A DNA stretch of 9,643 nucleotides from an uncultured Opitutaceae bacterium (GCA_937902865.1 CALFNJ010000303.1:1-9643), one strand, 5' to 3'; counted from the stretch's first letter, positions 1 to 8,234 are shown. Numbers and translations are program-made. Notes: generated by a model from the letters alone, not told the origin.

Positions 1-1
1 G

Positions 2-730
2 CTCCCGCCGATTTCCCACCTGCCGGTGCGCGTGCAGCGCGGCCTCGCGGCCGGGGCCAGCTGGAGCCTGTTTCCCTGGACTTCCTATTGGCGCGGCCTC
101 CATGAACCCCAGATCCAAGCCCGGCTCATCGATCTGATGGACTGGCGCGGAAAGTCGGTCTGGGATCTCGGCAGCCATTTCGGACTCTTTGCCGTCGGAC
201 TCGGCCGCCGGGTGGGACCGAGCGGGGCCGTGGCCGCCTTCGAGCCTCATCCGAGGAATTTTTCCCGGCTGCAGCTGCATCTGCGGCGAAACCGCCTGTC
301 CTGGGCCCAGGCCTTTCCCTGTGCCGTCTCCGACCAGCCGGGCCATCAGCAGCTTTTGCTCGAGGCCGACGTGGCCGCGGCCTCGACCGTCGGCCATCTC
401 CTCTACGAGGGGGAAACGTGGCGGCCGGATATTCCGCAGATCAAGGTGGAGACCTGCGCCCTCGACGCCTGGGTCGAGTCCGGGAAAATCAGGGCGCCCG
501 ATTTCATCAAGGTGGACGTCGAGGGACACGGCCACAAAGCGTTGGCCGGAGCCCGGCGCACGATCACCGCCAAGCGGCCGATCCTGCTGATGGGATTTCA
601 CAGTTCTGTGGAGGTTCAGGGCACGGAGGAGCTGCTCAAGCCGCTCGGCTACCGGTTTGAGGCGATCCCGCCGGATGCCCCGGCCGATCGCGTTGGCGCC
701 GACTACCTCCTGTTTCCCGAACGGATCTAG
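2..730 (+). CDS. FkbM-family SAM-dependent methyltransferase, 5' end outside window
   Basis: Probable S-adenosylmethionine-dependent methyltransferase of the FkbM type; such enzymes often O-methylate sugars, glycans or polyketide-like products, but the substrate here is unknown. The frame is open to the left edge without a stop, so the true start lies outside; an internal GTG at 26 gives 234 residues but is probably not the start, because the family-like sequence continues upstream of it. Numbering from that GTG, the SAM-binding motif I is WDLGSHFGLF (46-55), followed by an acidic FEPHP (72-76) that should contact the SAM ribose. The FkbM signature FIKVDVEG (160-167) is followed by HGHKALAGA. 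Many family members have an acidic residue just after the DVEG, where this one has His-Gly-His. The stop TAG is at 728-730. It is convergent with hisA with 29 nt between the stops and no visible terminator. Family call is firm; function is not. Confidence 0.88.
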   Translation, partial: LPPISHLPVRVQRGLAAGASWSLFPWTSYWRGLHEPQIQARLIDLMDWRGKSVWDLGSHFGLFAVGLGRRVGPSGAVAAFEPHPRNFSRLQLHLRRNRLSWAQAFPCAVSDQPGHQQLLLEADVAAASTVGHLLYEGETWRPDIPQIKVETCALDAWVESGKIRAPDFIKVDVEGHGHKALAGARRTITAKRPILLMGFHSSVEVQGTEELLKPLGYRFEAIPPDAPADRVGADYLLFPERI

Positions 731-759
731 TCTACCGCCGGGCCGCAGAAGGACTCGCC

Positions 760-1497
760 TTATCGCGCAGGAGCGGAGGCCAGCCTGAGCAAGTCGGACA
801 ACTCGACGCGCTTCTCGTAGAGCGCCTTGCCGACGATCACCCCGTCAAGATTGGCGTGACCTCGCGCCAGCTCCGCGAGTTTCACCACGTCCTCGCGCCG
901 GCTCACGCCGCCGCTCGCGATGACGCGGAACTTGCCCGCCGCCAGCATCGCTTCCTGCGCGGGAAAATTCGGGCCGGTCAGCATGCCATCCGTGCCGATG
1001 TCGGTGTGAATGATCGTGGCCACGCCGAGCCGATCCATGCTCCGCGCGAGATCGAGCGCGCCCGTGCCGACGGTGCTCACCCAGCCCTTCACCGCGACCT
1101 GGCCGTTCTTCGCATCGATGCCGACGGCGATCCTATCGCCGAACGCCTGCACCAGTTCGCCGACGAAAGCCTCGCTCTCCGCCGCGCGGGTGCCGATGAC
1201 CGCCCGGGCCACGCCGAGGCCGAGCGCCTTTTCCACGGCGGCTCGCGTGCGCAGCCCGCCGCCAAGCTGCACCTTCAGACCGACCGCGGCGATTGCCTGG
1301 ATCGCGCGCAGATTCTGCGGTTCGCCGGCGAACGCACCGTCGAGATCGACCACATGCACCCAGGCACTGCCCTTCGCGCGGAACTCCTGCGCGACGTCCG
1401 CCGGGTTCTCCGCATACACGGTCTCCTGGTCGGCCCGGCCCTGGGTCAACCGCACGCAACGGCCGCCTTTGATATCGATCGCGGGATAGATGGTCAT
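760..1497 (-). CDS. hisA: HisA, phosphoribosylformimino-AICAR-phosphate isomerase
   Basis: Cytoplasmic TIM-barrel isomerase of histidine biosynthesis; it performs the Amadori rearrangement of ProFAR to PRFAR, the substrate of HisFH. The 245 residues match the usual family length. The N-terminal PAIDIKGG carries the catalytic base Asp8. VDLDGAF (50-56) and QLGGGLR (77-83) follow. GIDAKNG (126-132) holds the probable catalytic acid Asp129. HTDIGTDGM (164-172) and the phosphate-binding ASGGV (194-198) and IVGKALYE (221-228) complete the barrel. The start is the ATG at 1497, giving MTIYPAID. A longer in-frame start at 1590 would add 31 basic residues and run into the divergent peptidase gene, so it is rejected. 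No clear Shine-Dalgarno precedes the ATG. No other his genes are in view, so hisA is not in a compact his operon on this side. Confidence 0.97.
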   Translation of the reverse strand: MTIYPAIDIKGGRCVRLTQGRADQETVYAENPADVAQEFRAKGSAWVHVVDLDGAFAGEPQNLRAIQAIAAVGLKVQLGGGLRTRAAVEKALGLGVARAVIGTRAAESEAFVGELVQAFGDRIAVGIDAKNGQVAVKGWVSTVGTGALDLARSMDRLGVATIIHTDIGTDGMLTGPNFPAQEAMLAAGKFRVIASGGVSRREDVVKLAELARGHANLDGVIVGKALYEKRVELSDLLRLASAPAR

Positions 1498-1503
1498 TCG
1501 CCA

Positions 1504-1513
1504 AAAACGTTTT
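1504..1513. promoter_or_regulatory. AAAACGTTTT palindrome between hisA and the M42 peptidase
   Basis: A perfect 10-bp palindrome, AAAACGTTTT, lies 6 bp upstream of the hisA start and 32 bp upstream of the peptidase start. The divergent intergenic region is only 48 bp, so both promoters must overlap here or reach into the neighbouring gene. It could be an operator or simply a local A/T patch; a 10-bp palindrome can occur by chance. No convincing -35/-10 pair is visible. Confidence 0.25.
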
Positions 1514-1545
1514 GCGGACCGCCGGAAAGGGGCGAGACTAAAGCG

Positions 1546-2613
1546 ATGTCGACCTATAAAGTCCCCGCCTTTCTGACCGAGCTGCTTCACGCGCGTTCAC
1601 CCTCCGGCTATGAAGCCGAGGCCCAGGCGGTCTTCGATCGTCACGTCAAGCCGGCCGCCGACACCTATGCCAACGATGCCCTCGGCAACCGGATCGCGAC
1701 GCTCAACCCCGACGGTGACCCGGTGCTCATGCTCGCCGGCCACATCGACGAGCTCGGCCTGATCATCACCTACGTCAACGCCGCGGGCTTCATCTATTTC
1801 GACACGATCGGCGGACACGATCTCAGCATCATTTCCGGTCGGCGTGTCATCATCCAGACGGCAAACGGCCCGGTGCGCGGCGTGACCGGCAAGCGCGCGA
1901 TTCACCTGATGGACGACGAGGACCGCAAGAAAGTCCCGAAGAAGCACGAGATCTGGATCGATATCGGTGCCCGCTCGAAGAAAGAGGCGCTGGCCCGGGT
2001 CGCGATCGGCGACGTGGCCACGTACGATCACGAACTCGAGCTCATCCACGGCAGCATCGGCACCGCCCGCGCCTTCGATGACAAGGTCGGCGCCTACGTG
2101 ATCGGTGAAACGCTCATCCGCCTGGCGGCCGAAAAGAAGAAACTCGCAGCCAAGGTGGTCAGCGTCGCCACGACGCAGGAGGAGATTGGCGTTCGCGGCG
2201 CCACGACCGCCGCGTATCTCGTCAATCCGCACATCGCGGTGGCGGTGGATGTGGGCCATGCGACGGATCATCCCGATTGCGACAACCGCAGATATGGCGA
2301 GACCACGCTGGGAGGCGGACCGATCCTTTGCCGCGGCGCGAATATCAATCCCAAGGTCTTCGACCGGCTGCTCAAGGCGGCGAAAAAGACCCGCATCCCT
2401 TATCAGATCGAGGCCGACCCGCGTCCGACCGGTACCGACGCGCGCGCGATCCAGATGGGCCGCGGCGGAGTGGCAACCGGGCTCGTCAGCATTCCCCTGC
2501 GTTACATGCACACCCCGAGCGAGGTCGTCGATCTCGAGGACGTGGAGAACTGCGTGAAGCTCCTGGTGGAATTCGCGAAAGGCCTCGAAAAGGGCGACTA
2601 CGCCCACTGGTAA
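1546..2613 (+). CDS. M42-family metallo-aminopeptidase (FrvX/glutamyl aminopeptidase-like)
   Basis: Probable cytoplasmic, dinuclear-metal aminopeptidase of the M42 (tetrahedral TET/DNPEP-like) family, which trims N-terminal residues from peptides, often downstream of larger proteases. It has 355 residues, normal for the family. The full metal set is visible: His66 in AGHIDELG, Asp178 in ARAFDDKVG as bridging ligand, the TQEEIG motif with catalytic Glu212 and ligand Glu213, Asp235 in VAVDVGHATDHP, and His322 in RYMHTPSEVV. There is no signal peptide. The start is the ATG at 1546; an upstream in-frame extension to 856 only reads antisense to hisA. A weak GAG lies 9 nt before the ATG. A strong terminator follows 87 nt after the stop. 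Substrate preference (Glu/Asp, Leu, Lys) and the alternative of a cellulase-M-like or FrvX label cannot be decided from sequence alone. Confidence 0.94.
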   Translation: MSTYKVPAFLTELLHARSPSGYEAEAQAVFDRHVKPAADTYANDALGNRIATLNPDGDPVLMLAGHIDELGLIITYVNAAGFIYFDTIGGHDLSIISGRRVIIQTANGPVRGVTGKRAIHLMDDEDRKKVPKKHEIWIDIGARSKKEALARVAIGDVATYDHELELIHGSIGTARAFDDKVGAYVIGETLIRLAAEKKKLAAKVVSVATTQEEIGVRGATTAAYLVNPHIAVAVDVGHATDHPDCDNRRYGETTLGGGPILCRGANINPKVFDRLLKAAKKTRIPYQIEADPRPTGTDARAIQMGRGGVATGLVSIPLRYMHTPSEVVDLEDVENCVKLLVEFAKGLEKGDYAHW

Positions 2614-2700
2614 GCGAGCAACGCCGCCGGCGCGACGGGCCCGGCGCGGCCCCAGCCGTCTCACGGCGGCTGCGACAAGGGGCAGCGAAGACCAAAAAGC

Positions 2701-2730
2701 AAAAAGCCGCGGAGCGTTCCGCGGCTTTTT
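2701..2730. terminator. Bidirectional rho-independent terminator
   Basis: A perfect inverted repeat has arms AAAAAGCCGCGGA (2701-2713) and TCCGCGGCTTTTT (2718-2730) around the loop GCGT. The GC core is 8 bp, and the ends form an A tract on one side and a T tract on the other, so it can terminate transcription in both directions. It lies between the stops of the convergent peptidase (2613) and clpX (2750), exactly where a shared terminator is expected. Confidence 0.93.
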
Positions 2731-2749
2731 AAATTTCTGCGCCTGACGA

Positions 2750-4042
<1,293 letters not shown>

Positions 4043-4093
4043 GGCGCGAAAGCTGGCGGCAGGCGACGGCTACTGTCGAGCGCGGAGTTCCGC

Positions 4094-4717
4094 TCAGGCG
4101 GCGGTCTTGACGCCGAGCGTCTGCTGAACCTCGCGGGTGGATTCGAAGACGTGGTCGACGATGCCGTAGGCCTTCGCCTCCTGCGCGCTCATGTAGTAAT
4201 CGCGATCCGAATCCTTCTCGACCTGCTCGAGGTTCTTGCCGGTGTGGCGGGAGATGGTCTCGTTCAGCGTCTTGCGCCAGCGGATGATCTCGCGCGCGGC
4301 GATGGCGATGTCGGCGGTCTGGCCGCCGGCGCCGCCCGAGGGCTGGTGGATCATGATCCGGCTGTTCGGCAGCGCGAAGCGCTTGCCCTTGGTGCCACCG
4401 GCCAGCAGCACGGTGCTCATGCTCGCGGCCATGCCGATGCAGTACGTGACGACGTCACACTGCAGGAAGTTCATCGTGTCGTAGATCGCCATCCCGCCTG
4501 TCACCACGCCGCCGGGCGAGTTGATGTAGAGGTGGATGTCCTTCTTCGCGTCCTCCATCTGCAGGAACAGCATCTGCGCGATCACCAGGTTCGCGACCAT
4601 ATCGTCGATCGGGGTGCCGATGAAGATGATGCGGTCCTTGAGCAGCCGGGAATAGATATCCATCGACCGCTCCCCGCGGCCGGTGTTCTCGAGGACGATG
4701 GGGACGTAGTAGCTCAC
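4094..4717 (-). CDS. clpP: ClpP, ATP-dependent protease proteolytic subunit
   Basis: Serine peptidase that forms the two-ring, 14-subunit chamber degrading substrates delivered by ClpX. It has 207 residues. The catalytic triad is Ser99 in GMAASMS, His124 in IMIHQP and Asp173 in DRDYYM. YINSPGG (64-70) supplies the oxyanion region. The start chosen is GTG at 4717, giving MSYYVPIVLENTGRGER, which matches the family N-terminus just before IYSRLLKDRIIF; the next Met (residue 19) would cut away conserved sequence. An ACGAG lies about 11 nt upstream, at most a weak ribosome-binding site. The gene is 16 nt downstream of tig and 51 nt upstream of clpX, so co-transcription is expected. Only one clpP is in view; some bacteria have several. 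Confidence 0.98.
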   Translation of the reverse strand: MSYYVPIVLENTGRGERSMDIYSRLLKDRIIFIGTPIDDMVANLVIAQMLFLQMEDAKKDIHLYINSPGGVVTGGMAIYDTMNFLQCDVVTYCIGMAASMSTVLLAGGTKGKRFALPNSRIMIHQPSGGAGGQTADIAIAAREIIRWRKTLNETISRHTGKNLEQVEKDSDRDYYMSAQEAKAYGIVDHVFESTREVQQTLGVKTAA

Positions 4718-4733
4718 GATGGTGTTTTCTCGT

Positions 4734-6059
4734 TTACGAAGACTTCGGTTGAATGGTGCTCACCGTAGCCTTGGAGACGAGAAAATCAACCGCCTTGTCG
4801 AAAATGATGGACTGCTGCACCGAGCGAAGCTGGTCGCGATCGCGCGTGAGCTCCTTGACGAGCTTCTCCGGTTTCTGGTTGGTGCGCATCGCCTCGCGAT
4901 AGATGAAGTTGTCGATGTCGGCCTCGGTCACCGCGAGCTTTTCGGCCTCGGCGATCTTCGCCAACACGAACTGCAGCTTCACCCGATTGGTGGCGGCCTT
5001 GCGCGCACCTTCGAAGAGCTCCTTCTTGTCCTTCTCGAACTGCTCCTCGGCGACGCCACGGCGCATGTTCTCCTCGATGAACTGGCGGAGCACGCCCTGC
5101 GTCTCCGCGTCCACGAGGCTCTGCGGCACGGGGAAGTCCACCTTGGCGGCGAGCGCATCGGTCACCTGGCGGCGCTGCGCGGCGCGGTTCTGATATTCCT
5201 TCTGCATTTTCAGGTTGGTGCGAACCTGGTTCTTCAGGCCGGCGAGATCATCAACCTTCTGCTCCTTGAAGAAGGCCTCATCGAGCGGCGGCAGAATGCG
5301 CTCGCGGATCTCCTGCACTTCAACCGCGTAGGAAGCCTTCTTCCCGGCAAGCGCGGCCACCGGCGGGAATTCCACCGGGAACGTGATCTCGACGGTTTTC
5401 TTTTCTCCCGTCTTGAGACCGCCGAGTTGACGGCCGAGCCCCGGGATCACGCCTTCCTGCGCACCCTCGACCTCTTCCCAGGTCTGCGGGACCTTGCCAT
5501 AGATCTGCTTGTCCGGCGCGAGCTCCGCGATCGGCTTGCCCTCAACCGAGCCCTCGTAGGCGAGCTTCACGTAGTCGCCCTTCTGCGCGGCGCGCTCCGC
5601 CACCTTGAAGTCGGCGCGTTCCGCGCGGAGCTGCTCGATGACATTGTCGACTTCCGTGTCGGTCGCCTCGGCCGGCTCGACCTGCGTCGGGAGGCCGGCG
5701 TACTCGGGCAGCTTGAAATCGGGACGAACGTCGACGGTGATCGTGACGGCCGCGGACTGGCCGGTCTCAATCTTCCCCTCCTCCACGTTCACGACGTTGA
5801 TGACATCCAGTTTCTTGTCCTCCAAGGCGCTGCGGTAGGCGCGGCCGACCACCTTCTGCTTGAACTCGTCGGCGATCTCCTTGCCGAAACGCTTCTCGAC
5901 CATCGCGGCCGGCGCTTTGCCCGGACGGAAGCCCGGGAGACGGGCGAGTTTCGTGTATTCCCCGATCACGGCCTGGTGTTCGGCGGCCACCTCGCTCGAA
6001 TCGAGCGTGATGACGAGGCTCTTGCGGGTTTCGGAGAGATCGTTGACTTGGATGTTCAC
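4734..6059 (-). CDS. tig: Trigger factor, ribosome-associated chaperone and prolyl isomerase
   Basis: Trigger factor binds near the ribosome exit tunnel and shields nascent chains. At 441 residues it is full length. The N-terminal ribosome-binding domain has the signature GFRPGKAP (43-50), matching the E. coli GFRKGK loop that touches protein L23. A PPIase (FKBP-like) domain lies around 155-250 (KGDYVKLAYEG onward, with VIPGLGRQLGGLKTGE), and the helical C-terminal chaperone arms run from about 260 to 430. The start is GTG at 6059, giving MNIQVNDLSETRK; no ATG lies nearby and no Shine-Dalgarno is visible. It is the first gene of the tig-clpP-clpX set, the same order as in many bacteria. A long open frame on the opposite strand (4719-6455) is a GC-driven shadow. 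Confidence 0.97.
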   Translation of the reverse strand: MNIQVNDLSETRKSLVITLDSSEVAAEHQAVIGEYTKLARLPGFRPGKAPAAMVEKRFGKEIADEFKQKVVGRAYRSALEDKKLDVINVVNVEEGKIETGQSAAVTITVDVRPDFKLPEYAGLPTQVEPAEATDTEVDNVIEQLRAERADFKVAERAAQKGDYVKLAYEGSVEGKPIAELAPDKQIYGKVPQTWEEVEGAQEGVIPGLGRQLGGLKTGEKKTVEITFPVEFPPVAALAGKKASYAVEVQEIRERILPPLDEAFFKEQKVDDLAGLKNQVRTNLKMQKEYQNRAAQRRQVTDALAAKVDFPVPQSLVDAETQGVLRQFIEENMRRGVAEEQFEKDKKELFEGARKAATNRVKLQFVLAKIAEAEKLAVTEADIDNFIYREAMRTNQKPEKLVKELTRDRDQLRSVQQSIIFDKAVDFLVSKATVSTIQPKSS

Positions 6060-6184
6060 GGGAAAAGTGGCGCGAAGGTTTGTGACTGGGAGAATTGGTC
6101 AAGCTACGGCGCGAGACTGAACGGTCAATGCCGGATTGCGCGCTTGCGCGGCGTTCGCGCGCGCCGTTTCGTTGCAGCGAAAAG
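6060..6184. promoter_or_regulatory. Divergent tig / tsaB intergenic control region
   Basis: These 125 bp separate the tig start (- strand) from the tsaB start (+ strand) and must hold the promoter of the clp operon and that of tsaB-alr. On the - strand two TTGACC hexamers resemble -35 boxes, but neither has a good -10 at 16-18 nt. The tsaB-proximal half is a run of alternating GCGC tracts (about 6137-6167) that can fold into several small hairpins. I cannot name a regulator or fix a transcription start. Confidence 0.4.
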
Positions 6185-6826
6185 ATGCCCAGTCTTCACG
6201 ATCTGCTTTCCTCGCACGCGCCGCTGCTCGTCCTCGATGCCGCGTCGCCCCGGATTCAGGTCGGAGTGTTGGCCCCGGACGGCTCCGCATGTTGGGAAAG
6301 TTCCGAGGCCGAGGCGGGCGTCGGACTTTTTCGCAGCGTCGAGGCGCTGCCGGTGGAGCTCGAAAGCGTCGCGGCCTTTGCCTTCTGCGACGGACCCGGC
6401 TCGGTCCTCGGCATTCGCACCGCCGCGATGGCCCTGCGCGCGTGGACCACACTGAAAAAGCGGCCGGTGTTTGCCTATTCGAGTTTGGCCTTGGTGTGGC
6501 ATGGATTGGCAGAGCGCGAGAGGACGAGCGTCATTTCCGATGCACGAAGGGATCAGTGGAACCGCTATCGCGCGACCGACGGCCTTGTTCGGGTCGCTGC
6601 GGCTGAACTTTCCGGGCGCCTGGCCACACCCGAAGGTTTCAGAAACTGGTCACCGTTGCCTGCGGGCGTTGAGCGCGTGCCGTACGTGGTCGCTGATCTG
6701 CTGCCACGCACCGCCAAGGCGGACCTGTTTCGCGCGGTGGAGGCACCGGATGCCTTCCTCCATGAGGAACCAAGCTACGTGACCTGGACTCCACAAATCC
6801 ATCGCGCTCCGCAGACGGCATCATGA
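6185..6826 (+). CDS. tsaB: TsaB-like subunit of the t6A tRNA-modification complex
   Basis: Probable TsaB (YeaZ), an inactive ASKHA-fold partner of TsaD that helps transfer the threonylcarbamoyl group to A37 of ANN-reading tRNAs. It has 213 residues. The N-terminal strand LLVLDAASPRIQVGVL (14-29) fits the family pattern of a hydrophobic strand, Asp and small residues. CDGPGSVLGIRTAAMALRA (68-86) corresponds to the usual GPGSFTGLR motif but with VL in place of FT. SDARRDQWN (118-126) matches the DARR.EVY region, and the C-terminal PSYVTW the PxYVR region. The start is the ATG at 6185; a longer start at 6095 adds 30 poorly conserved residues. The protein is divergent, so TsaB is likely rather than certain. 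Its stop overlaps the alr start (ATGA). Confidence 0.84.
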   Translation: MPSLHDLLSSHAPLLVLDAASPRIQVGVLAPDGSACWESSEAEAGVGLFRSVEALPVELESVAAFAFCDGPGSVLGIRTAAMALRAWTTLKKRPVFAYSSLALVWHGLAERERTSVISDARRDQWNRYRATDGLVRVAAAELSGRLATPEGFRNWSPLPAGVERVPYVVADLLPRTAKADLFRAVEAPDAFLHEEPSYVTWTPQIHRAPQTAS

Positions 6827-7974
6827 CGACCTCCCCCAGTCGACCTCTGCGCTGCTGGGCCGAAATCGACCTCGCCGCGCTCGAGCGCAACCTGAAGCTC
6901 ATTCGCGCTTCCCTGCCGTCTGGCATGCGCTACGTGGCCGTGGTGAAAGCGGACGCCTACGGCCACGGCCTGCACCACGTCGCCGCCCGGCTCATGCATG
7001 CGGGCGCGGACCTGTTTGCGGTGGCGAACGTGACCGAGGCGGCCGCCCTGCGCGAACTTGGCCCCGGCTGGCCGATCCTCGTCCTTAGTCCGCTGCTGCC
7101 GGAAGAAGATCGCTTTCTGGCCGACCACGATCTGGCCGCGACGGTTTCCAGCGCCGAGGAAGTGGATCGCTTCGAGGCCGTCGGCCGCGCAGCGGGCCGA
7201 GCCGTTCCGGTGCATCTGAAAATCGATACAGGCATGGGCCGGCTGGGCGTCTGGCACGAACAGTCGGCCGCGCTCTATCAAAAGATTCAGGCGGCGCAGC
7301 ACGTGCGGCTGGCAGGCATCTTCACGCATTTTGCGAGTCCAGACGACAATCCCGCGTTCACGGCTGAGCAGAGACGAAGGTTCATTGCGGCGCTGCAAAA
7401 TTTCCGCGGCCTCGATCCGAACACGCTTTTCATCCACGCGGACAACAGCGCTGGACTGGAGACCATGACGCCGGACGCCAGCCTCTTCAACGCGGTGCGC
7501 GTCGGGTTGCTGCAGTTCGGGATCCTGCCCCACCCCAATTCGCTGCTGGCCCAAGTGCACACGGAAGCGGTGTTCAGTTTTCGCACTCGCGTCGGCCTGG
7601 TAAAGACCCTGCCGCGCGGCACGACCGTCAGCTACGGCTGCACGCGAACCCTCACCCGCGACTCGACCATTGCCATCCTTTGCGCCGGCTACGCGGATGG
7701 CATTCCACGCGCGGCGAGCAATCGGGCATCGGTGCTGATCGGCGGCCAGCGCTGCCCAGTGCTGGGGCGCGTGACGATGGATCAGACCATCGTCGACGTC
7801 ACCGATCTGGCCAACGTGGCCTGCGGCGATGAAGCGGTGCTTTTCGGCCGGCAAGGGAATGCGGAAATCACCATCACCGAATTCAGCCGCTGGGCGGATA
7901 CGATCCCGTGGGAGACCCTTTGCTCGGTCTCGAAGCGCGTTTCCCGGCTCTACAAGACCGCGCTGGGCACCTGA
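6823..7974 (+). CDS. alr: Alanine racemase
   Basis: PLP-dependent racemase that makes D-alanine for peptidoglycan. It has 383 residues with the two-domain fold: an N-terminal barrel and a C-terminal beta domain. The PLP lysine is Lys42 in VVKADAYGHG, and the second catalytic base is Tyr271 in VSYGCTR, which acts across the dimer. HLKIDTGMGRLG (131-142, Arg140), HADNSAG (205-211), CAGYADGIPR (287-296) and GRVTMDQTIVDV (315-326) are the expected family blocks. No signal peptide is seen, so it should be cytosolic. The ATG at 6823 overlaps the tsaB stop by 4 nt (ATGA), implying translational coupling, and no separate Shine-Dalgarno is visible. Confidence 0.97.
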   Translation: MTTSPSRPLRCWAEIDLAALERNLKLIRASLPSGMRYVAVVKADAYGHGLHHVAARLMHAGADLFAVANVTEAAALRELGPGWPILVLSPLLPEEDRFLADHDLAATVSSAEEVDRFEAVGRAAGRAVPVHLKIDTGMGRLGVWHEQSAALYQKIQAAQHVRLAGIFTHFASPDDNPAFTAEQRRRFIAALQNFRGLDPNTLFIHADNSAGLETMTPDASLFNAVRVGLLQFGILPHPNSLLAQVHTEAVFSFRTRVGLVKTLPRGTTVSYGCTRTLTRDSTIAILCAGYADGIPRAASNRASVLIGGQRCPVLGRVTMDQTIVDVTDLANVACGDEAVLFGRQGNAEITITEFSRWADTIPWETLCSVSKRVSRLYKTALGT

Positions 7975-8065
7975 GCTTCATCGCGCCGACGACTGGTTTG
8001 AAATCAAGGTCCGGCTGGGTCGGAGGGACAGGTTTTACTTGGGCAGCCGCCTACCGTCCGTGCGC

Positions 8066-8098
8066 GCGGGCTTTTTTCTGTTCGAAAACAGCGCCCGC
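8066..8098 (+). terminator. Possible weak terminator after alr
   Basis: GCGGGC (8066-8071) pairs with GCCCGC (8093-8098), and inside it CTGTT (8078-8082) pairs with AACAG (8087-8091) around CGAA; a T6 run (8072-8077) is bulged out of the stem. Alternatively, the T6 run may follow a short imperfect hairpin formed by the GC-rich sequence just upstream. It lies about 90 nt after the alr stop, a sensible place for a terminator, but neither fold is a classic one. Confidence 0.35.
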
Positions 8099-8101
8099 CC
8101 A

Positions 8102-8130
8102 TTTAAATTATTACATAAACCGCTTATAAA
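8102..8130 (+). promoter_or_regulatory. Candidate promoter of the secreted repeat protein
   Basis: TTTAAA (8102-8107) and TATAAA (8125-8130) match the sigma-70 -35 and -10 boxes at 4 and 5 of 6 positions with a 17-nt spacer, inside the only strongly AT-rich patch of the window. A start near 8137 would give a leader of about 98 nt. A second, weaker option is TTGACT at 8191-8196, which has a good -35 but a poor -10. Confidence 0.45.
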
Positions 8131-8143
8131 TAATGTTATGTAA
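8111..8143. promoter_or_regulatory. 8-bp inverted repeat flanking the candidate -10 box
   Basis: TTACATAA (8111-8118) and its exact reverse complement TTATGTAA (8136-8143) are separated by 17 nt and bracket the TATAAA candidate -10. The spacing between half-site centres is 25 bp, somewhat more than two helical turns, which could suit a dimeric regulator. In such AT-rich sequence it may also be chance. Confidence 0.35.
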
Positions 8144-8234
8144 ATAAATCCAACGCGAACCGACATATCGGGTAAACACCCTAAAGACCATTGACTCGGA
8201 TCGCAGAAATTGCCGTATTCATTTTCGCCAAAAT

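Larger units (their letters stand above)
7975..8234. other. Non-coding region between alr and the secreted repeat protein
   Basis: No credible gene lies in these 260 bp; small frames here are continuations or shadows of neighbours. The first part (7975-8100) is GC-rich and ends in an imperfect palindrome with a T6 run (8066-8098). The middle (8101-8150) is sharply AT-rich. The last part (about 8150-8234) would be the 5' leader of the repeat protein and contains a small GGGT-AAAC-ACCC hairpin (8170-8181). No known riboswitch is recognised. Confidence 0.7.

Noticed and set aside
856..1545. N-terminal extension of the M42 peptidase by 230 codons
   Set aside because: The extension is antisense to hisA; the family N-terminus begins at the ATG at 1546.
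1498..1590. 31-residue N-terminal extension of HisA
   Set aside because: HisA proteins begin within a few residues of the PAID motif, and the extension overlaps the start of the peptidase gene.
2653..2672. CAGCCG/CGGCTG hairpin after the peptidase stop
   Set aside because: It has only 6 bp, an 8-nt loop and no T tract; the strong terminator 30 nt further on explains the end.
4078..4095. GAGCG/CGCTC hairpin between clpP and clpX
   Set aside because: It has only 5 bp and overlaps the clpP stop; it is too weak to call a terminator or a processing site.
6137..6167. GCGC-rich run upstream of tsaB as a structured RNA
   Set aside because: Alternating GC tracts fold in many ways by chance; no single stable or conserved structure can be argued.
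4719..6455. A 578-codon open frame on the + strand opposite tig and running into tsaB
   Set aside because: It is antisense to a complete trigger factor with clear motifs, its translation is Leu/Arg/Asp/His-rich shadow sequence, and it ignores the tsaB frame.
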